In this document: positions 1 through 9,335 of the stretch, one piece after another
Position numbering within the stretch: position 1 is the stretch's first letter
Layout: each line of letters begins with the position of its first letter
NCBI GenBank assembly: GCA_041168905.1
Contig: JBEEJZ010000079.1
Coordinates: 20,666-84,665 of the forward strand
Direction: 5' to 3'
Source of the DNA: JBEEJZ01 sp041168905
Lineage (GTDB): Bacteria; Pseudomonadota; Gammaproteobacteria; Burkholderiales; Burkholderiaceae_C
DNA length: 64,000 nt
The notes under the pieces: model-generated
What the model was told of the DNA's origin: nothing
Databases searched by the model: none
Seen by the model: only the letters and a program-made list of their open reading frames with translations
Position numbers and translations under genes: made by a program

Positions 1-195
1 GAATTGGTCGAGTCGGTGCTGATCGACTGGAACTACGACGGCGCGGTGCTGCAACCGGCGGTGGTGGACATCCCTGGCAAGAACGAGATGGTCAAGGGGG
101 CGTACAAGATTCCGGGCGATGCGGGCACGATCCGCGTGAAGATCACTGACCTGCTGTCCGAGTCGTGGGAAGGAAGCGTGAGCCATGGCGACTAA
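1..195 (+). CDS. mod: Type III modification methyltransferase, C-terminal fragment (partial)
   Basis: The frame is open from base 1 and stops at 193-195, so only the last 64 residues are present. The fragment carries no catalytic motif. Its tail (DWNYDG near the start, then IRVKITDLLSESWEGSV) resembles the C-terminal extension of Mod subunits that pair with Res. The next gene starts at 185, inside this one, giving an 11-base overlap that suggests translational coupling. The Mod subunit would recognise the target site and methylate adenine within the Mod-Res complex. The identification rests largely on the neighbour, and the catalytic part lies outside the window. Confidence 0.72.
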   Translation, partial: ELVESVLIDWNYDGAVLQPAVVDIPGKNEMVKGAYKIPGDAGTIRVKITDLLSESWEGSVSHGD

Positions 196-2869
196 GCGCA
201 CGCCCAAGGCGGTCAGCGCGTCGCTCGACTTCGCCTTCTTCCAGTTCCTCTGGCAGTTCTACCAAGCCAACCGGGGCACGATCCGCACGCACTACAAGGA
301 GCTGACGCGCAAGTTCCTCGACTTCAACAACCCGGAGAAGAACCCAAAGGCCTTCCTGCGCCAACCTCAATTCGAGGCGCTGGAAACCTACGTCTTCCTC
401 AAGGAGTTCCTTGGCAACGCGAAGGTCGAGGAAATTTTCCAGCACTGGTTCGAGAAGCAAGGCCGTTTCGCTGATCGTGCCGAAGGTGGCGTGGTGTCGG
501 GCAACGCGGGGCAAGTCGGCCTGTTCGACAAGATCACGCAGGATCAGTACAAGGCCGTGTTTGCGGCAATGCGCAAGAACTCGCGTGCCTACCCGAACTA
601 CATCTTCGCGTTGACGATGGGCACGGGCAAAACCATCCTGATGGCGACCTGCATCTTCTATGAGTTCCTGCTCGGCAACAAATTCGAGAGGGACGCGCGC
701 TACTGCCACAACGCGCTGGTGTTCGCACCTGACAAGACGGTGTTGCAGTCACTGAAGGAAATCGAGTCCTTCGACATGACCCGTGTCGTGCCGCCGGAGT
801 ACGTCAACTTCCTGACCACGCACCTGCGCTTCCACTACCTCGAAGAAGCAGGCACATCGCTAGATACGCTGGATCGCTCGCGCTTCAACATCATCGTCTC
901 CAACACACAGAAGATCATCCTCAAGCGCCAGCACAAGGAAAAGACCTCTGTCGACAAGCTGTTCGGCGCGACCGGCGAAACCCTCGCCGCCAACGGCGTC
1001 TACGCCGATGCCGCCGACCTCTACAACTTCGACCAACCCGAGGAAGAAGGCGAGCTGACCACCAATCAGCGCTTCGAAAAGCTGCGCCGCCTGGAGCAGT
1101 TGGGCATCTTTGTGGACGAGGCCCACCATGCATTCGGCAAGGCGCTGGCCAAGGACATGGGCGTGGGAGCGAAGGAGACCGACACCAGTCTGCGCACCAC
1201 CATCGATATCCTGGCCGCCAGCCTGAACGCTGCTGGCACACGGGTAGTGGCCTGCTACAACTACACCGGTACGCCCTACGTGGGGCGCGAGGTGCTGCCT
1301 GAAGTGGTCTACGCCTACGGCCTGAAGGAAGCCATAGACAAAGGCTTCCTCAAGAAGGTGACGTTGCACGGCTACGCCAACACCCGAACCGACGAGTTTG
1401 TCGACATCGCCATCGAGAACTTCTTGAAAGAGTCTGGCGAGCTGCGCCCGGAAGGCTTGCTCCCGAAGCTGGCGTTCTTCGCGGCCACCATCGACGAGCT
1501 TACGGGCGAACTGCGACCTGCGGTAGAACGTGCGTTGCTCAAGCACGGCATCCCGACCTCGCGCATCTTGGTCAACGTGGGCGACGACAAGCTCACCACC
1601 AACGACGACATCCGAGAGTTCAACCGCCTGGACACCGAAGGATCGGAAAAGCAGTTCATTCTGTTGGTCAACAAAGGCCGAGAAGGCTGGAACTGCCGCT
1701 CGCTGTTCGGTGTAGGCCTGTTCCGCGAGCCCAAGTCCAAGGTGTTCGTGCTGCAGGCCACGATGCGTTGCCTACGCGCCATCGGGCAGGCCCAGCACAC
1801 CGGTCATGTATTCCTCTCGGACGACAACCTCAACACGCTGAACGACGAGCTGCAGCAGAACTTCCGCATCAGCGCGGACGAACTGCAGAAGACTGGCAAG
1901 GACAAGGAGCGCGTTGAGATCCGGGTGGTCGAGCCCCCGGTCAAGATCAAGCTGGTGCGCGTGCGCAAGCAGTACCAGATGCGCGAGAAGGCACTGGTTC
2001 CTGGCCAGACGCTGGGAATCGACCGCGCCGACAAGGAAGTCTGGAACACGCTGGTCGAAAAGTACCGGTTGATCGAAACGCAGCAAGACGGGCTGACCGC
2101 TGTCGACGCAGCGCGCGCATCCGGTAGTCGTACCTTCGATTTGACCTCGCGTCGGGAAAAGAGAGCCTTCTCACGGCTGTCACTGGTCGCGGAGGTATCC
2201 CGCTATCTCAACCGAAACCCGCTGGAGATCGAGGAGCTGCTCGACGCGACGAAGGAAGGCACCGACGAACTGGTGGCCGTCACCAACGAGTTCAACGAAT
2301 TGCTCTACGACGAGATCATCCCGCGCCTGTTCCGCCAGCTCTACGACCTCGACGAGTCGCAGCAAACCGAGGAGCACGAGGTCGATCTGATCAAGTTGCC
2401 CCCGAACGGCTACTACGAGGTGTCGGCGGCGAAGGACAAGATCGTCAGGATGAGCGACACGCAGATCAACGACGAGCAGCGGGCCAAGAGCTTCCACCTC
2501 GACACCTACTGCTTTGACTCCGGCTCGGAGAACTGGTTGTTCTGGGATCTGCTGCGTGAGCAGCGGGTAAAGAAGATCTACTTCACCGGGATGCTGACCC
2601 ATGGCCAGTCCGACTTCTTCATCCAGTACATCGACCCAGACTCGCGCACCGTGCGCAGCTACTACCCTGACTTCATCTTTCAGCGCGAAGAGCCGGATGG
2701 CAGCTTGAAGTACGTGATCGTCGAAGTGAAGGCTGACAACCAGATCGAGGATGCCGTGGTGCAGGCCAAGAAGGACTTCGCCCAGCAGATCGCGGTGGCC
2801 AGTGGGATGGAGTACCGCATTCTCAAATCGTCCGACGCCGATAAAAGGCACTTCAGGGTGTTGCTCTAA
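185..2869 (+). CDS. res: Type III restriction enzyme Res subunit (DEAD/DEAH translocase-nuclease)
   Basis: This 894-residue protein has a complete superfamily 2 helicase core: Walker A (MGTGKT, about residues 144-149), the DEAH box (VDEAHHA, about 310-316), and later helicase motifs including QATMRCLRAIGQ. Near the C-terminus, about 827-852, YYPDF and VEVK fit the PD...(D/E)XK endonuclease of type III Res proteins. Res uses ATP to move or signal along DNA and cuts when two unmethylated sites are met; it needs Mod for recognition. The length is normal for the family and no frameshift is visible, so the gene looks functional. It is GC-rich like the prophage and unlike the gene that follows 27 bases later. 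Confidence 0.93.
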   Translation: MATKRTPKAVSASLDFAFFQFLWQFYQANRGTIRTHYKELTRKFLDFNNPEKNPKAFLRQPQFEALETYVFLKEFLGNAKVEEIFQHWFEKQGRFADRAEGGVVSGNAGQVGLFDKITQDQYKAVFAAMRKNSRAYPNYIFALTMGTGKTILMATCIFYEFLLGNKFERDARYCHNALVFAPDKTVLQSLKEIESFDMTRVVPPEYVNFLTTHLRFHYLEEAGTSLDTLDRSRFNIIVSNTQKIILKRQHKEKTSVDKLFGATGETLAANGVYADAADLYNFDQPEEEGELTTNQRFEKLRRLEQLGIFVDEAHHAFGKALAKDMGVGAKETDTSLRTTIDILAASLNAAGTRVVACYNYTGTPYVGREVLPEVVYAYGLKEAIDKGFLKKVTLHGYANTRTDEFVDIAIENFLKESGELRPEGLLPKLAFFAATIDELTGELRPAVERALLKHGIPTSRILVNVGDDKLTTNDDIREFNRLDTEGSEKQFILLVNKGREGWNCRSLFGVGLFREPKSKVFVLQATMRCLRAIGQAQHTGHVFLSDDNLNTLNDELQQNFRISADELQKTGKDKERVEIRVVEPPVKIKLVRVRKQYQMREKALVPGQTLGIDRADKEVWNTLVEKYRLIETQQDGLTAVDAARASGSRTFDLTSRREKRAFSRLSLVAEVSRYLNRNPLEIEELLDATKEGTDELVAVTNEFNELLYDEIIPRLFRQLYDLDESQQTEEHEVDLIKLPPNGYYEVSAAKDKIVRMSDTQINDEQRAKSFHLDTYCFDSGSENWLFWDLLREQRVKKIYFTGMLTHGQSDFFIQYIDPDSRTVRSYYPDFIFQREEPDGSLKYVIVEVKADNQIEDAVVQAKKDFAQQIAVASGMEYRILKSSDADKRHFRVLL

Positions 2870-2896
2870 AGAGCGGGCCACATACAGGGAACAAAA

Positions 2897-5800
2897 ATGG
2901 CGACCTCATTGCCCAAAAAGAAACTGTCGAAGTCCAAGCTTTCGCTGTACCTGCGTACGCAGTGCGATAAGGAGCTGTACTTATCGTTGTTTAACGTGAA
3001 TGCTCAGGATATGGCGGCGGCAGGGTTGCCCGCACCGCTGAAATCCAGACCAAACGTGCAGCTCGTAACCGGCGCAGGCAACGCCTTCGAGAATGCTCAA
3101 TTTCAAATGCTTGTGGCGCGACTGAGCGGGCACGTGCGCTACGCACCCAGCTTCAACGATATTGATCTTTTGGTAGAGCTGCCGACTGTCGTTACGCCTA
3201 CACTGTGTATTCAGCCCGCAATTGAGCCGGAAGCCTTCCGAGTAGATCTCCTGAACAACTTGGGAGTCTCTCCGGCGGAACAGGGTTACATCCCTGTACT
3301 GGCTGGGATGCGCCCCGATGTCATTCTGGTTGACGAACCCCTAATAGATGACTGGGAGGTTCTGTCAAATGGCGGCCGAAAACGCATTGACCCTGGAGAA
3401 ACCAGGCAGTCGCTCTCAGTCATCGACTTGAAAAATGTCACGGAAGGCAACGCCAGCTACGCAGCAGAGGTATGCCTTTATGCCGTAGTTCTCGCGAATT
3501 GGCTTTCCCATCATGGTTTATCAGCGAAGTACTACATTTCCGAAAGAACATATCTCTGGACGACACCATTCCTTGCTGAATTTGAAGGACTTTTCAAAGC
3601 AGCGCCGACCACACCAAAACCAGCTCTCATCGCAGCTCTTCGAAAAGATCTCGAACGCGAAGCAGTCGACTTCCTTCAGTTTGTTCCAAGTGTCAAGAAG
3701 TTCTTTGCCCAGGATGTCCCGCGTGTTGTGAAGCGCGGAGATGCACTTGGCTGGCAAACCGTTGATATCCACGTTGGCAGTCGCTGCAACGCTTGTGACT
3801 GGCTGGGAAATCGGGACTGGTTGTCCCCAATAGACCAGGCGTTCTATGACGCAAACCCTAATCACTATTGCGTTCCTTCAACAAAGGCTAGCGGGCACCT
3901 CAGTCAAATCGCAAATTTGTCGCGCGGCGCTCGTAAAGTTCTTGAGGCAAATGGAACAAACAATGTTGCCTCGTTACAAGCATTACCCTCGACCGATCCG
4001 ACTCTGTCTCGGCACTCGTTTCTAAAAAAGCATAGGAATGGACTTGCTGGAAAGGCGGGAGCGCTCCTTACCAACATGAACAGCTCAGGATTGGCATCTA
4101 AGGTCACTTCGCTTGCCAAGGGTGTGGAACTCCGAGCGTGTGCTGCTGTAACCTTTGATTCCTCTGCGGGGAGACTAACCGGCATTGGTTTCCGCGCTGA
4201 CGTGTTACCACCTTACGGGCATACGGCGTCATTAAAACATCTTAAGTATGTCGCCTACATGGTTGAGCGAAACACCGATGATGCAGAGTGGATCGTTCTG
4301 AAACAGTTCATTGATGATTTGGTGGATAGCGCAGTTCAAGCAGCAAAACATTTAGACCCAACGAGCGCAAAGCCAAAACTGCCTTACGCGCAGATCTATT
4401 TTTGGGAGCACCGACAGTACGAAGAGCTCTGCAAAGCTTTTGGTCGCCACTTACCACGAATCCTTTCGCTACCTGACAGTAAGCAGCGGGCGCTTGCCTG
4501 GTTATTCCCATCGGATGACCTTCTCGAGAGAGACGACGGCGCTATTTCACCGGCTATCGTCTTTGTGCAGGACATTGTTGAACGGGCAATGAATCTTCCT
4601 GTGGCCCATGTCTACACATTGCTGGCAACGATTGCTGTATATCACCATCCGAAATTGCCACCAATTTCAGGCGTGGATACTTTCTACTCGGAGCCCTTAT
4701 CGAACGGGATTCCGCGCGAACGAACATTTGAAATATGGGCAAATACCTCCGGTGTAGTTCAATGGGGAAAATCTCACTCCCTACCACTATCAAAGGCTGT
4801 TGATCGTTACTGCGGACACCTGAAAGTACTCGCCTATAGTCTCAATTCGATTGTTGCAAAGTTGGATCAGGATTTCAGATCTGCACTTAAAGGAAAGTCC
4901 AGGCGGCTCGATTTGTCGGGGATCGGAACCAAGAAAGGACTTGCTTTCGATTCTCAGTTGTGGGCGCAATGGAGCCTGTTGGAACACGCCACCGCATCTA
5001 CCGAAGCGGGCGCTGCGTTGGGGGCGTCACATGAAGAACTTGAGGCAAGATACGAAGCCATTGTTCTGACGAAGATGCTGGCAAATCTAGGGGGTAACCG
5101 CTATCGCTTTAAGGTCAGTGGTGACTCTCTCGAAGCCAAATTCGATGCACCTGACCGCTTCCTCACAATCGGTGTTGTTAGTCGCCCAGGGTTCCCTCTT
5201 GAGAACGGATACTCTCTAAATCTCTTATCGATTGATCCGCTGCTGCAGCCACAAGAGCTGCGCTCTGCAATGCATAAGATAATCAAGGCATCGCTTTTGG
5301 CATTTGATCGCGCTGCGGGCGAGGCTGAGGTGGAAATCGCTCCGGCATATAACGGGGTTACATCAGCATTTAACGCAGCAATCAATCCGAGCATCATCAA
5401 TATCGCCACTGAACAACTCTATCTTGTCAAAGGCGCCCCCTGGGACGGAACAGAGGAAATAAAGGAAGTTCTCGACGCAATCGGTGATCCGAACCACGCC
5501 AAGCCAGATCCAAATGCGATTCGTGCGCTGGGCAAACTAGGCAAGACGATCAAGTCTGGCTCCGATGCGCCAACCACGGCCTCTCGCGTTTTATGGGATG
5601 CACCTGCTCTCTCTAAAGCTGCATACCGTTCGGGCGTAGCGGCAAAGGCTCTTGCAGCGGACGCATGCAAAGTTGCGCTGAAGCCTTTGAATGCGAGCCA
5701 AGTAAACGCAGTTGAAGGCGCTGCAAAATCGTGCCTTAGTCTCATATGGGGCCCGCCAGGTACCGGCAAGACGGATACCCTCGCAGCTCTACTTCATGCT

Positions 5801-7165
5801 GTTGTTCGCGAGGCAATTTCTCTCGGCAAGGGGGCAAAAATTTTGCTCACAGGCCCCAATTATCGTGCCGTCGAGGTACTGGCAAATCGATTGCTTGAAC
5901 TGTTGGCAAGAGATCATTCCGCGACATGTGATTTCTTCCGCGCCTATTCAAAATCACGGGAGCTACCGCCCGCGCCAGTTTTGCCGCCACACGTCAAAGG
6001 TCAAAATGTCTCGCTGCATTCTTCAGCAGCTGGTTATAGTGACCTGAGTACAAGTCTGAATACATCCGGGGTCATTACCCTGGTAGCTACATCGGCGCAC
6101 GCAGCCAAAAAAGTCGCGGCTCTCGCAAACTCTCACGATATTTTGGCGCCGGTCTTCGATATGGTCGTGATCGATGAGAGCTCTCAGGTTCCCGTTACTC
6201 TAGCTCTGCTACCTATTTCGACACTAAAGGCAGAAAGTCAGCTAGTAGTTGCCGGGGACCCATTGCAGATGCCGCCAATAGCCAGCCTTGATCCACCAAC
6301 TGGATCGGAGTATCTCGTCGGAAGTATTCATTCCTATCTCAAGGAGAGGTTTCAGCTCGCACAGCTTGAACTGCTAGAAAACTACCGCTCGAATCAATGC
6401 ATAGTTGACTATGCTCTCACACTCGGTTATCCAGCGCAGCTGAAAGCTGCTCGCCCAAATATTAGGTTAAAGGAGGTAACTCCTCGCGCGGTTGCACTGA
6501 CGTCATTACCAAGTACGTTACCGTCTTCGACAGCATGGGAACAACTACTTGATCCCGATAAAGCAGTTTGCACCCTAATTCACGAGGATGAAACTGCATC
6601 CCAAGCAAATCCGGAGGAAGCAAAAATGGTTGCTGCTCTGGTTTGGGGGCTGTATCGCAGTATGTCGGTGGAGCTTGAGCCACTAGCGACAGGAAAATCC
6701 CATCAAGCACCGACGGAGAAGGAGTTGTTTGATCGGGTAGTTGGCATCGTTACACCACATAAGGCTCAGCGTGCTCTCATTCTCAATGAGCTAATGAGTT
6801 TATTTCCGACTGTCGGTCGTGACGTGATGGCAAACGCAATTGATACCGTTGAGAAATTTCAAGGCGGGCAGCGTCAAACGATCATCGTGTCATTTGGCGT
6901 TGGCGATGTCGACATTATTGAGGGCGAGGAATTTTTCCTGCTTCAGTTGGAACGTATAAACGTTTCAGTTTCGCGAGCTGAAGCCAAATGTATTGTGGTG
7001 CTCCCCAAATCACTTGCATACCACCTACCGTCAGAGAAAAGGACGGTGAAGACGGCCAAGGCAATTAAGTCGTATCTTGAAACTTTTTGTGATCAGCGCC
7101 AAATGCATTCAGCGAGCTTTCCTGCTGGCACGACGCGAGACATTGAGGTGCGTTGGCACCAATGA
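2897..7165 (+). CDS. Cas4/Dna2-like Fe-S nuclease fused to superfamily 1 helicase (putative defence effector)
   Basis: A 1422-residue protein. The N-terminal third looks like a RecB/Cas4-type PD-(D/E)XK nuclease: D141 (RPDVI), D177 and K179 (VIDLK), and four cysteines spaced like an iron-sulfur nuclease, C23 then C297, C300 and C325. The C-terminal third is a UPF1/Dna2-type helicase: Walker A GPPGTGKT (about 952-959), Walker B DESSQ (about 1093-1097), GDPLQMPP (about 1120), ENYRSNQ (about 1161), TVEKFQGGQ (about 1317) and NVSVSRAEAK (about 1354). About 600 residues between them are unassigned. The general plan resembles the TM0106-type RecB-helicase proteins. The Shine-Dalgarno AGGGA precedes the ATG. 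Base composition is clearly AT-richer than res and the prophage, as in the convergent methyltransferase, which suggests the two arrived together. A nucleic-acid processing role is secure; a defence role is inferred from context. Confidence 0.82.
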   Translation: MATSLPKKKLSKSKLSLYLRTQCDKELYLSLFNVNAQDMAAAGLPAPLKSRPNVQLVTGAGNAFENAQFQMLVARLSGHVRYAPSFNDIDLLVELPTVVTPTLCIQPAIEPEAFRVDLLNNLGVSPAEQGYIPVLAGMRPDVILVDEPLIDDWEVLSNGGRKRIDPGETRQSLSVIDLKNVTEGNASYAAEVCLYAVVLANWLSHHGLSAKYYISERTYLWTTPFLAEFEGLFKAAPTTPKPALIAALRKDLEREAVDFLQFVPSVKKFFAQDVPRVVKRGDALGWQTVDIHVGSRCNACDWLGNRDWLSPIDQAFYDANPNHYCVPSTKASGHLSQIANLSRGARKVLEANGTNNVASLQALPSTDPTLSRHSFLKKHRNGLAGKAGALLTNMNSSGLASKVTSLAKGVELRACAAVTFDSSAGRLTGIGFRADVLPPYGHTASLKHLKYVAYMVERNTDDAEWIVLKQFIDDLVDSAVQAAKHLDPTSAKPKLPYAQIYFWEHRQYEELCKAFGRHLPRILSLPDSKQRALAWLFPSDDLLERDDGAISPAIVFVQDIVERAMNLPVAHVYTLLATIAVYHHPKLPPISGVDTFYSEPLSNGIPRERTFEIWANTSGVVQWGKSHSLPLSKAVDRYCGHLKVLAYSLNSIVAKLDQDFRSALKGKSRRLDLSGIGTKKGLAFDSQLWAQWSLLEHATASTEAGAALGASHEELEARYEAIVLTKMLANLGGNRYRFKVSGDSLEAKFDAPDRFLTIGVVSRPGFPLENGYSLNLLSIDPLLQPQELRSAMHKIIKASLLAFDRAAGEAEVEIAPAYNGVTSAFNAAINPSIINIATEQLYLVKGAPWDGTEEIKEVLDAIGDPNHAKPDPNAIRALGKLGKTIKSGSDAPTTASRVLWDAPALSKAAYRSGVAAKALAADACKVALKPLNASQVNAVEGAAKSCLSLIWGPPGTGKTDTLAALLHAVVREAISLGKGAKILLTGPNYRAVEVLANRLLELLARDHSATCDFFRAYSKSRELPPAPVLPPHVKGQNVSLHSSAAGYSDLSTSLNTSGVITLVATSAHAAKKVAALANSHDILAPVFDMVVIDESSQVPVTLALLPISTLKAESQLVVAGDPLQMPPIASLDPPTGSEYLVGSIHSYLKERFQLAQLELLENYRSNQCIVDYALTLGYPAQLKAARPNIRLKEVTPRAVALTSLPSTLPSSTAWEQLLDPDKAVCTLIHEDETASQANPEEAKMVAALVWGLYRSMSVELEPLATGKSHQAPTEKELFDRVVGIVTPHKAQRALILNELMSLFPTVGRDVMANAIDTVEKFQGGQRQTIIVSFGVGDVDIIEGEEFFLLQLERINVSVSRAEAKCIVVLPKSLAYHLPSEKRTVKTAKAIKSYLETFCDQRQMHSASFPAGTTRDIEVRWHQ

Positions 7166-7180
7166 TTTTCGCTTTGTTAC

Positions 7181-8392
7181 TTAGGCTCGTTCAACGTGGA
7201 AGTCGAACTCAATAGCGGCAGCAGACTCGGCCTTCATCTGATCTGCTTGCCGCTTGCCGACATCTGCTGATTTTGCGGAACGGGTAGACACCAAGCGCCA
7301 ATCGACTCCGGATGCCTCCAGGGAGGCTCTGAACAGTTTCTTTGCGTCAACCAGCGCGGATGGAATGATTCCAAACCGGACGTACATGTGAAGCGACTCG
7401 GACGATGCTGCGCTGTTGGCAATATTTTTCCAGACCTTACCGAGTGACGCGGCAAAGACCGCCTGTCCACCATGATCGAGCTGCGGCCCAGCCGAATAGT
7501 CAATGGAGTCAGACCCACCCAGGAACCAGTTTCTTAGCCATTGATCCTGAACATACGTCCGCATTCCGTAATAAGGGGGGGACGTGATCACAATCGATGG
7601 CGCAACGCTGATCGATTTGAACAACCTTTCCGACTGGGCATCGCCATGTAACACCTGAGATGTCGGACACGGCGACGCTTGCTCAAGCCCCGCCAAGCGT
7701 TCGATTTTCCTACGCAGCACCCGGAGCACAGCGGTCTTTGGCGCTTCAAGCCCACGCTCTTTCCAAAACCTCACGGCGTAGTCAGGCTTCGACGCGTAAG
7801 TCCTCGGCATTTGATTGGAAAAGTAGCCAGCATTCTCGAGGTGTTTTGGCAGTGGGCCGTGCAGACACCCAAGTGCCGCAGCGCGCAAAATGGACGACGC
7901 ATCTGTTTCGTCATCGAGATCAAGTAATCCTTCGCGCAAGGCGCAAATATCGCGGAGCGTCGATTGGTGATATGCCGAACGAAAAAATGGCGTATCTGGA
8001 ATTTCGGTTGGGACAACCTCTGAGATCAACTTTGCAGCAAGCGCGAGAGGTGCCTCAATGTCACAGCTCGCTAACTTGGCTTTCGCAATGGCAACGGCGA
8101 CGGGCGACGAATCAATCCCCCAGGCAGACAATCCAAATTGGCGGGCAGAGAATAAGGTTGTTCCCCGACCGCAAAATGGATCGAGAACAACTGGCTTTTC
8201 CTTTAGATGCTTCTTTAGGACCCTGTTCGGATACTCGAGCGGAAACATCGTAAAGTAAGGGCAAATTGCGTTCAGCGCATTTTCTTTGTTGTAGGCAAGG
8301 GCCACGTTCTTGGTACTTGTGCTTAGCGTCGATTTTGGATATAAGGGACAGTTTACACGGCTATGGGCGTGCAGGGAACGTTTCGGACTCAT
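7181..8392 (-). CDS. DNA methyltransferase (TSPPYYG type), convergent with nuclease-helicase
   Basis: A 403-residue SAM-dependent DNA methyltransferase. The SAM-binding motif DPFCGRGTT is at residues 71-79 and the catalytic motif TSPPYYG near 268-274. This order (binding motif first) is the opposite of the prophage methylases at 32-35 kb. SPPY is typical of N4-cytosine enzymes but also occurs in some adenine enzymes. The ATG shares four bases (ATGA) with the stop of the phage lysozyme and has GGGAGA upstream inside that gene, so it is probably translated from the phage late transcript. Its 3' end is 15 bases from the end of the nuclease-helicase gene. The low GC matches that gene. A GTG at codon 30 is an alternative start without a good ribosome site. 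The likely role is self-protection partner of the nuclease-helicase, which is inferred. Confidence 0.85.
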   Translation of the reverse strand: MSPKRSLHAHSRVNCPLYPKSTLSTSTKNVALAYNKENALNAICPYFTMFPLEYPNRVLKKHLKEKPVVLDPFCGRGTTLFSARQFGLSAWGIDSSPVAVAIAKAKLASCDIEAPLALAAKLISEVVPTEIPDTPFFRSAYHQSTLRDICALREGLLDLDDETDASSILRAAALGCLHGPLPKHLENAGYFSNQMPRTYASKPDYAVRFWKERGLEAPKTAVLRVLRRKIERLAGLEQASPCPTSQVLHGDAQSERLFKSISVAPSIVITSPPYYGMRTYVQDQWLRNWFLGGSDSIDYSAGPQLDHGGQAVFAASLGKVWKNIANSAASSESLHMYVRFGIIPSALVDAKKLFRASLEASGVDWRLVSTRSAKSADVGKRQADQMKAESAAAIEFDFHVERA

Positions 8393-8862
8393 AGATCAGG
8401 TCTCCCATTCAAGATCAAGCATTCCGCTTCCCGGCGAGCAACCAGCCCTGGCAGGACTCGGCCTCCCCCGTATACCCAGCGCCGTAGCTCCGTCCCAACG
8501 GCTGGCCAGTCCTTCTGGTTCACCCGGAGTCGCAGGGTCGAGGTCTGCAAGCGCCCCGCGCCGAGGTTGAAGGTGAAGTCCGCTATGGCCGCCAACCGCC
8601 CTTCCGGTTCGGTTGCAAGCACGGGGCAGTGGCGTAGCGTGGCGGCCAGCGCCGTGTTCAGGTCTTGGGCCAGATAGGCTTCCGCCTCGGTCTCGGTGAT
8701 CGGCGGATGCGTCGCATCGCAGAGGTGGCCGTAGCCAATCGTCCAGAAGCCTGCGGGGCAGACGTAGGGGATGGCTGTGATTTCCGTGCCACGCTTTACC
8801 TTGCGCTCGAACCCCTCGAAGCGCTTGGCCAGCTCGATGGCCGTTTTTGGCACCTCGATCAC
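8389..8862 (-). CDS. Phage endolysin (lysozyme, glycoside hydrolase 24 type)
   Basis: A 157-residue T4/R21-type lysozyme that would cut the glycan of host peptidoglycan at lysis. Visible features are the catalytic region FEGF near the N-terminus, the TIGYGH motif about 30 residues later, a TETEAEAYLAQDL segment and FNLGAGRLQTSTLRLRVN, all in the usual order. The start chosen is GTG at 8862, which overlaps the stop of the holin gene (GTGA). A longer in-frame extension exists but lies inside the holin gene. There is no obvious signal-anchor, so export would depend on the holin. The stop codon overlaps the ATG of the downstream methyltransferase. Confidence 0.9.
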   Translation of the reverse strand: MIEVPKTAIELAKRFEGFERKVKRGTEITAIPYVCPAGFWTIGYGHLCDATHPPITETEAEAYLAQDLNTALAATLRHCPVLATEPEGRLAAIADFTFNLGAGRLQTSTLRLRVNQKDWPAVGTELRRWVYGGGRVLPGLVARREAECLILNGRPDL

Positions 8863-9335
8863 GACCGCACCCGGTCGAACACGCGCCCTAGGAACCAGAA
8901 GTTCAGCACCCCGGCCCACAGCGCCTGATCGGCCTCCGTCCAGGCATGGAGGATGGCTGTGCCCCAGCCAGCACCTGCAGTCAGTGCTGCCGCGAATGCG
9001 GCCGTCTTGGCAGCGCAGTACAACGCCATGAACCAGTACGTAATGACGGGTCGCACACTAACCGACAAGGCATCGGCCCAACCGACACCTGATTTCCGGC
9101 CCTGTGCCGCCACCGCATCACGCAAGGCCTCAACGGCGCCCACATTCCAGGCTGCATCAGAAGCTGCACCGATTTCAGCCATGCGCTGGGCGCCACGCAA
9201 CTTTTCGAACTCCAGCGCTTTGTCCTGCATTACGAGCTCATGCCCGCGCTCGCCCTTCCGATCCAGCCATTTCAGTATCTCGGGTGCCAACCGGAACGCA
9301 CCGCCCAAGAATCCTCCGAGCAGCGTCTCGATCAT
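8859..9335 (-). CDS. Holin (3TM, GTA-type holin family)
   Basis: A 158-residue membrane protein. It opens with MIETLLGGFLGGAFRLAPEI and a charged segment, followed by membrane stretches around VRPVITYWFMALYCAAKTAAF and a final one containing LWAGVLNFWFLGRVFD. This layout matches the 3TM holins of phages and gene-transfer agents, which form inner-membrane holes that release the endolysin. The ATG at 9335 overlaps the stop of the upstream gene by four bases, and the 3' end overlaps the lysozyme start. The gene lies between DUF6127 and lysozyme, a standard lysis cassette. Confidence 0.83.
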   Translation of the reverse strand: MIETLLGGFLGGAFRLAPEILKWLDRKGERGHELVMQDKALEFEKLRGAQRMAEIGAASDAAWNVGAVEALRDAVAAQGRKSGVGWADALSVSVRPVITYWFMALYCAAKTAAFAAALTAGAGWGTAILHAWTEADQALWAGVLNFWFLGRVFDRVRS

